From contig NC_087065.1 of NCBI RefSeq assembly GCF_963678635.1, positions 17,995,623-18,055,622 of the forward strand: a stretch of DNA of 60,000 bases, in the 5' to 3' direction. Of this stretch, positions 58,250-60,000 are shown one piece after another. A model generated the notes under the pieces. That model had not been told where the DNA came from. It saw nothing but the letters and a program-made list of their open reading frames with translations, and ran no database searches. The DNA is from Symsagittifera roscoffensis (Eukaryota; Xenacoelomorpha; Acoela; Convolutidae). Made by a program: the position numbers and the translations under genes. Each line of letters opens with the position of its first letter. Position 1 is the stretch's first letter.

Positions 58250-60000
58250 TTAGTAGGCACTAAAAATTTGATAGAAATTCTTTGCAGGCGCTGAAACTGA
58301 TGAAGAGTTAGAAGATGATTGGTTTGGATTTGCATTGACAACATTGCTTGGATTTGTATTGGAAAGTGATGCACTCCTGGTGATATTTAACACAGTCCCG
58401 TGATCATCACGAGGAGCTGCATTCACACTATTATTGCTAACAAAGCTATCCACTCGATGACTGTGACTATTATTACCAAACTGCTCCCTATTTTCATAAT
58501 TATTAGCGCCAGATCGGTTGTGTTGATCCCTCTTGTCACCACTGTAGCCAGATGTGTTCCCAAATCGGCGATCTTCATTGTTATTTCCGTTAACTAGCTG
58601 GTTATTATAACTTGCATGAGATCGATTTGTTCCGTTAATATTTCCACTATTTGAATTATTGAACTGCATTCTTGTATTACTGCTAGAGCCATGGTGTGGC
58701 ATTTCCGTGCCATGGCTTCTTGGATTGAAACCATCCTCTCTCTCGTTTTGGTTTCTTGAGTTTCCATTACTCAGACTGCGGTCATTTCTTCTATCTGATC
58801 TTGAATACTTCCAATTTCTAATCGATTCGGAATTGTTGCGAAATTGGTCGCTTCTGCTGCAATCTCTTCGGTTATTATTAAATTGTCGGCCTCTCCGATC
58901 ATTGCCTCCTGTAAAGTTTCCTTTTGAATATGGAATGTTGTTTTCGAAGTGGGACTGATTTTCGTGAACATTTGTCCTTTTGTCTTTAGAACTTGGAGAC
59001 GAGTTGGTAGTTATTTGTGTTGAAGGTGTTGATTGTTGATTATGCTTTGAATTACTGTGCAGCTTATTTCGATTTGGAGCAAAATCTCCGTTTCTGGGTC
59101 GTTTCCTTTCAACCAATTCCAAGTCATATACAAAATCTTCTTCGTCTAACTCTCGTGATACACTCTTTCCAGCTTCAATTGCGTCTTTATTGCTCAGAAT
59201 CGAATCTACACGTTCGTTAAGCATGGTGGCCAATGTATTCGGATGTTTGCTTTGGAAAAAGGACAGTGCCTCGCGACATGCTTGGACTGCCGCTTGATTC
59301 AGAGATTTCGCAACACCGACTCCGAACATCTTTCCACCAACAAAAACTCCAACTCGCTTCACACCAATTAAATTTTGATTGTTAGCAGATGAATTAAATT
59401 TAGCTGACTGGTCTTTGGAGTTAGACTTACTGTGTTCTAGTGATGCAATTGATACACTGGAATCATTGTTTGGCAGCACCCTATAGGATGGAATGAGAAC
59501 TAAGGATTTCTCAAGGTCGGCAACGCTTCTGATTGCCAGGAAGCAGCAATGCAACATCAAGTGTGGCGTCAGCCACTTTTGGTTCTTGAGAAGTTTTGGT
59601 ATTTTAGGGAAGATGCAGATTTTAAAAATACGCTGGCAAGTTTCCAGCCCTTGGTCAATAAAAACTGCAGCTAGGAACGCTTCGAACAAGTCTGCTTTTC
59701 GCTTTGCAGTCACCAAATTACACGACTGATGTTGGTTCAACTCGGCGCATAACTTATCCAAAGTGAAGTCCGATAGACGAAGTTCTTTTGTAACTTCCTC
59801 TTGGACAAATCGACTCACAAGGTTTCCTCTTAAGGTACTGAGATGGTTCTCGTGGTATACCGGGAAGTGCCGGTAGATAAAATCCGTGACCAAAAGTTTC
59901 ATAACTGTATCTCCGAGAAGCTCAAGTCGTTCGTTGTTAGAGCCACTCAAGAAGTTATGCCCAATCGAATTCGGCGTCAAAGCTCTTGCTAATAAGGAAA
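58250..60000 (-). CDS. Drosha, 3' part: second RNase III domain, dsRBD and long disordered tail
   Basis: The nuclear RNase III that cuts primary microRNA hairpins with its partner DGCR8/Pasha. The frame is open to the window edge, so the N-terminus and first RNase III domain lie beyond base 60000. Counting from 59980, RNase III domain b shows LLARAL upstream, NNERLELLGD (E20, D24) and ADLFEAFLAAVFIDQG (D97, E100), so all four metal-binding positions are present. A double-stranded RNA-binding domain follows at about 147-250 (CCFLAIRS, VGVFVGGKMFGVGVAKSLNQAA). It carries a roughly 30-residue Ser/Asn-rich insertion that other Droshas lack as far as I recall. After a short helical stretch, about 300 residues are Asn/Ser/Arg/Gly-rich to the TAA at 58250-58252. 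No introns interrupt these 1751 bp. Confidence 0.93.
   Translation of the reverse strand, partial: SLLARALTPNSIGHNFLSGSNNERLELLGDTVMKLLVTDFIYRHFPVYHENHLSTLRGNLVSRFVQEEVTKELRLSDFTLDKLCAELNQHQSCNLVTAKRKADLFEAFLAAVFIDQGLETCQRIFKICIFPKIPKLLKNQKWLTPHLMLHCCFLAIRSVADLEKSLVLIPSYRVLPNNDSSVSIASLEHSKSNSKDQSAKFNSSANNQNLIGVKRVGVFVGGKMFGVGVAKSLNQAAVQACREALSFFQSKHPNTLATMLNERVDSILSNKDAIEAGKSVSRELDEEDFVYDLELVERKRPRNGDFAPNRNKLHSNSKHNQQSTPSTQITTNSSPSSKDKRTNVHENQSHFENNIPYSKGNFTGGNDRRGRQFNNNRRDCSRSDQFRNNSESIRNWKYSRSDRRNDRSLSNGNSRNQNEREDGFNPRSHGTEMPHHGSSSNTRMQFNNSNSGNINGTNRSHASYNNQLVNGNNNEDRRFGNTSGYSGDKRDQHNRSGANNYENREQFGNNSHSHRVDSFVSNNSVNAAPRDDHGTVLNITRSASLSNTNPSNVVNANPNQSSSNSSSVSAPAKNFYQIFSAY

Noticed and set aside
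1-60000. CRISPR array or bacterial operon
   Set aside because: No regularly spaced identical repeats with unique spacers; introns and animal genes show nuclear eukaryotic DNA.

Overview
The window is AT-rich, intron-bearing animal DNA. Exons of a DLK-type MAP3K and of the microRNA-processing nuclease Drosha show it is metazoan. The many LTR elements, hAT-type MITEs, tRNA-derived SINE-like copies and jockey-like fragments, and the absence of any recognisable vertebrate repeat, suggest an invertebrate. I cannot name the species.

Layout. 491-10710 (+): the 3' part of a MAP3K12/13 (DLK, wallenda, dlk-1) gene in eight visible exons; the N-lobe exons lie upstream of base 1. 12437-20006 (-): an old Ty3/gypsy-type LTR element with broken gag and integrase and a 2748-bp tandem duplication of protease-RT-RNase H. 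23100-26230: a decayed jockey-like LINE carrying a large inverted duplication and an AT-rich insert. 27.6-32.7 kb: gene-poor, with a degenerate minisatellite. 32675-33472 (-): a secreted PAN-GON domain protein. 34176-34955 (-): an acidic single-pass membrane protein of unknown family. 36682-43194 (-): a five-exon gene for a protein combining C2H2, SWIM and other Cys/His clusters, with a hAT MITE and a SINE-like copy at its 3' side and an 80-bp-TIR element in intron 3. 46668-49690: a higher-order tandem repeat. 50244-57410 (+): a nearly intact, young Ty3/gypsy-type element with near-identical LTRs, a target-site duplication, PBS and PPT. 58250-60000 (-): the 3' part of Drosha with a long disordered tail.

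The host genes look like unrelated neighbours; I see no operon or shared pathway. The two LTR elements are related: both have the same 10-nt primer-binding site and a gag ATG that overlaps the LTR/PBS junction. They differ in age and integrity. The most useful items for follow-up are the Drosha tail, the C2H2/SWIM gene, the PAN-GON protein, a candidate short DLK isoform exon, the possible -1 frameshift site and extra reading frames of the young element, and the retroelement duplication that is much younger than its LTRs.
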